DNA of 9,168 nt from JABWBR01 sp036741235. Its GTDB lineage: Bacteria > Bacteroidota > Bacteroidia > Chitinophagales > Saprospiraceae. The stretch lies in NCBI GenBank assembly GCA_036741235.1, contig DAINSQ010000189.1, positions 1-9,168 of the forward strand, written 5' to 3'. The notes beneath the pieces were generated by a model. That model saw only the letters and a program-made list of their open reading frames with translations. It made no database searches and had not been told where the DNA came from. Position 1 is the stretch's first letter, and the number at the start of each line of letters is the position of its first letter. Both the position numbers and the translations under genes were made by a program. Shown here piece by piece: positions 8,101 through 9,168 of the stretch.

Positions 8101-8506
8101 AAATATCGAGCAAGCCGTCGCCGTTTACGTCGGCCATGCTTACCCCGGTGCTCCAGCCTTGTTTGCCGGCTACGCCCGCTATTGCAGTAATATTTTCAAA
8201 TTCAAAATTGCCTTTATTCAGAAAAAGCTGGTTGTCCCCCATGTTAGAAGTGAGGTACACATCGAGCAGACCGTCGTTGTTGATATCGCCCATGGCCACG
8301 CCGCCGCCGTTGTAAAAATTTCGGTAGGTGTAAATGTTGAAATCTTTGTCGAATTCCAACTTGTTTTCAAAGCGAATACCGGTCCGCCCTGGCGATAATT
8401 GAGTAAATACCGACTCGGGCGAGGCGTCGCCGGGCCTGCAGCCGCCAACCAGGGCCATGAGCACCCATGCTATGCCGGTATATTTAAGTAAAGATCGAAG
8501 TTTCAT
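5171..8506 (-). CDS. VCBS/FG-GAP repeat lipoprotein with central UnbV/ASPIC domain (CRTAC1-like)
   Basis: An 1111-residue predicted surface or periplasmic lipoprotein. The signal peptide ends in a lipobox (LVGGC, lipidated C23). Fourteen calcium-binding DxDxDG-type loops mark FG-GAP/VCBS propeller blades. Seven lie before the middle (starting near residues 74, 126, 183, 255, 307, 389, 481) and seven after it (near 660, 713, 772, 833, 883, 917, 1021). Between the sets, about 515-597, is a UnbV/ASPIC domain (WAVGSKLTAYY; NFGLGDVAQLDSLVVEW). The loop at 917 is degenerate (DFDQNGTAE). Proteins of this type are abundant in Bacteroidota and often sit near SusC/SusD genes; their biochemical role is not established, and binding of carbohydrate or protein is inferred. 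The gene lies 15 bp downstream of the small lipoprotein gene, suggesting an operon. The TAG stop at 5171-5173 lies inside the heptamer array, but the C-terminus (RNDDRPAVF) looks complete. Automated pipelines may mislabel such proteins as RNA-binding. Confidence 0.95.
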   Translation of the reverse strand: MKLRSLLKYTGIAWVLMALVGGCRPGDASPESVFTQLSPGRTGIRFENKLEFDKDFNIYTYRNFYNGGGVAMGDINNDGLLDVYLTSNMGDNQLFLNKGNFEFENITAIAGVAGKQGWSTGVSMADVNGDGLLDIYVCNSGDVKGDNKKNELFINNGDLTFTEKAEAYGLADQGFSTHAVFFDYDKDGDLDMYLLNNSYRAIGSFDLRKNEREKRDPEGGDKLFRNDSGRFTDVSEQAGIYGSIIGFGLGVTVGDVNRDGWLDIYVSNDFFERDYLYINNGDGAFSEQLEQQMGSISAASMGADMADINNDGQPDIFVTEMLPEPNERLKTATTFDSWNRYQLSLQSGYYHQFTRNMLQLNNGDNTFSEIGRLAGVEATDWSWGALIFDMDNDGLKDIFVANGIYQDLTNQDYLMFIADEETKRTIITKKGVDYKKLIAAIPSNPVPNYAFHNQGGLQFVNKSKAWGLDQPGFSNGSAYGDLDNDGDLDLVVNNVNMPLFVYRNETNVLMPENRFLKVELEGEQGNRWAVGSKLTAYYQDKSWYLEQMPMRGFQSSVDPRPNFGLGDVAQLDSLVVEWYDGKKTVIAGPKTNQTLRLKHADAKQATGKAIEKAATSLLTPLANNAGIDFRHQENLFVDFDRDRLIYHMLSTDGPKIATGDINGDGLDDFFIGGAKDQAGKLYLQLPGGKFKSTNEAVFEKDKLSEDTDALFFDADGDRDLDLFVCSGGNEFSAGSSGLLDRLYFNDGRGNFTRSPQYLPTGFEASSCVQAADYDNDGDLDLLVGVRLRPFLYGVPANAYLMQNDGKGNFIDVTANVAPALREAGMITDALWSDFDGDKDPDILLSGEWMPLRLLVNEKGRYSPASNTGLDAASGWWNCIKAADLDNDGDLDIVAGNHGLNSRFRASKQKPVVMYVNDFDQNGTAEQIICMYNGDKSYPMVLRHDLVSQMPGLKKKYLKFESYKDQTITDIFTPEQLKGALKPEVNELRSTVFINDGKGAFSMNVLPIEAQMAPMYGLLIDDMDNDGIPDILMGGNFYNAKPEAGRYDAGFGVLLKGDGKAGFSTVPAAKSGFKVFGQIRDIAEIKTGPTTRLILVTRNDDRPAVFVKGAGL

Positions 8507-8521
8507 GCCGCTTGTGTTGGT

Positions 8522-9097
8522 CTAGTCCAATACGTTGTTATTTTTCTCTTTGCCATCGTCGATACTCATGTCAATCATGAGCCCCCTCACGATCATATCG
8601 TCTTTTATCCAAAGCGATATACGACGATTGCCATCCATATGCACAAATACAGAGGGGCCTTTTTTGCTTTTGATTTCCATGAATTTCCCGCCGTACCACC
8701 GTTCGAATATGCGAATGACATCGTGTATGAGCTGATCAGAGTATAGTTGTTTGTTCCAGATCGCCCAGGCATCATAAGTGAAGGTTAGCCGCATTTTATG
8801 TATTTTCCCTTCGTGAAAAACGGGGTAGAAAAACATTTTTCCAGGCGATTTGAGCTCTCCCAATTTATATTCTACTGAAGCGTTTTGAGGACCTTCCTTC
8901 ACCAGTCGCTGCCGGTTGAGCTTCCAACAGTGGTCATAGAACTCCTGGGCAGGCATGCCGAGGTAGATACCCAAAAACAAGCTGTCGTTGCGCTCCCCAC
9001 TGGCCAGTTCTTTGGCCATTTGGCGTTTGTACGCGCTCATGGGGTCGCACGACCAGCAAATGACTATTGTAACCAAGAGTAACAGGGTTATTCTCAT
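8522..9097 (-). CDS. Small uncharacterised lipoprotein
   Basis: A 191-residue protein that I cannot assign to a named family. The N-terminus is a short hydrophobic signal peptide ending in a lipobox-like ICWSC, so C17 is the probable lipidation site and the mature protein should be membrane anchored. The mature part is mixed alpha/beta in appearance. A charged stretch (about residues 20-38, KRQMAKELASGERND) precedes SLFLGIYLGMPAQEFYDHCWKLN, followed by alternating hydrophobic strands (MFFYPVF, KMRLTFTY, SVFVHM, ISLWIKDDMIVRGLMIDM). The tail is acidic/basic and probably disordered. There are no transmembrane segments after the signal and no recognisable catalytic motif. The ATG at 9095-9097 is chosen because the signal peptide starts there. 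The gene ends 15 bp before the VCBS lipoprotein gene and is probably co-transcribed with it. The leader between the start and the heptamer array is only 22 bp and shows no Shine-Dalgarno sequence and no Bacteroidota TAnnTTTG -7 box. Confidence 0.85.
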   Translation of the reverse strand: MRITLLLLVTIVICWSCDPMSAYKRQMAKELASGERNDSLFLGIYLGMPAQEFYDHCWKLNRQRLVKEGPQNASVEYKLGELKSPGKMFFYPVFHEGKIHKMRLTFTYDAWAIWNKQLYSDQLIHDVIRIFERWYGGKFMEIKSKKGPSVFVHMDGNRRISLWIKDDMIVRGLMIDMSIDDGKEKNNNVLD

Positions 9098-9119
9098 TGT
9101 GTGAGTTATTTAGTCTGTT

Positions 9120-9168
9120 GTAGGTTGTAGGTTGTAGGTTGTAGGTTGTAGGTTGTAGGTTGTAGGTT
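9120..9168. repeat. Heptamer tandem repeat GTAGGTT x7, running off the window
   Basis: Seven perfect copies of GTAGGTT fill the right end of the window and probably continue beyond it. A degenerate unit (GTCTGTT, 9113-9119) precedes them. Relative to the array at 5126-5174 the orientation is reversed, so the two form inverted repeats of 49 bp with one mismatch. This array lies just upstream of the small lipoprotein gene, where its promoter would be expected. Confidence 0.95.

Noticed and set aside
9098..9119. Bacteroidota promoter (-33 TTTG, -7 TAnnTTTG) for the lipoprotein unit
   Set aside because: No matching -7 box is present on the minus strand here, in the adjacent heptamer array or in the 4964-5170 spacer.
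9120..9168. Telomere-like repeat or replicon end
   Set aside because: The unit superficially resembles telomeric repeats, but the same heptamer occurs internally at 5126-5174 and the window end is just a cut.

Overview
The window looks like chromosomal DNA from a member of the phylum Bacteroidota. Three family-level signals support this: a SusC/RagA-type TonB-dependent receptor, a secreted protein ending in the gliding-motility-associated (CHU_C, type B type IX secretion) sorting domain, and a large VCBS/FG-GAP lipoprotein with a UnbV/ASPIC domain. The sequence shows none of the Shine-Dalgarno-rich leaders typical of other phyla. Placement below phylum is inference; a Saprospiria-, Chitinophagia- or Cytophagia-like organism fits best.

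All four genes lie on the minus strand, so transcription runs from right to left. At the right edge is a heptamer array (9120-9168). It is followed by a small uncharacterised lipoprotein gene (9097-8522) and, 15 bp later, the 1111-aa VCBS/UnbV lipoprotein gene (8506-5171). These two look like one transcription unit. A 207-bp non-coding interval (4964-5170) follows, made almost entirely of short tandem repeats, inverted repeats and hairpins. Next come a 648-aa type IX-secreted multidomain protein (4963-3017) and, 16 bp later, a SusC-like receptor (3000-46), a second transcription unit. The last 45 bp hold three octamer repeats and a possible start codon of a further gene that the window cuts off; SusD would be the classical partner of SusC.

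Functionally this is a cell-envelope and nutrient-acquisition locus. The receptor would import a TonB-dependent substrate, probably an oligosaccharide or peptide. The secreted protein and the two lipoproteins would act at the cell surface or in the outer membrane. No enzyme is present, so the substrate cannot be named.

The least ordinary part is the non-coding DNA. Each of the three spacers longer than 40 bp carries its own 7-8 bp tandem repeat. The same heptamer occurs in opposite orientations on either side of the two-lipoprotein unit. The central spacer contains a 138-bp segment whose ends are inverted octamer arrays that can pair over 22 positions. I see no RNA genes, CRISPR array, transposase, integrase or phage gene.
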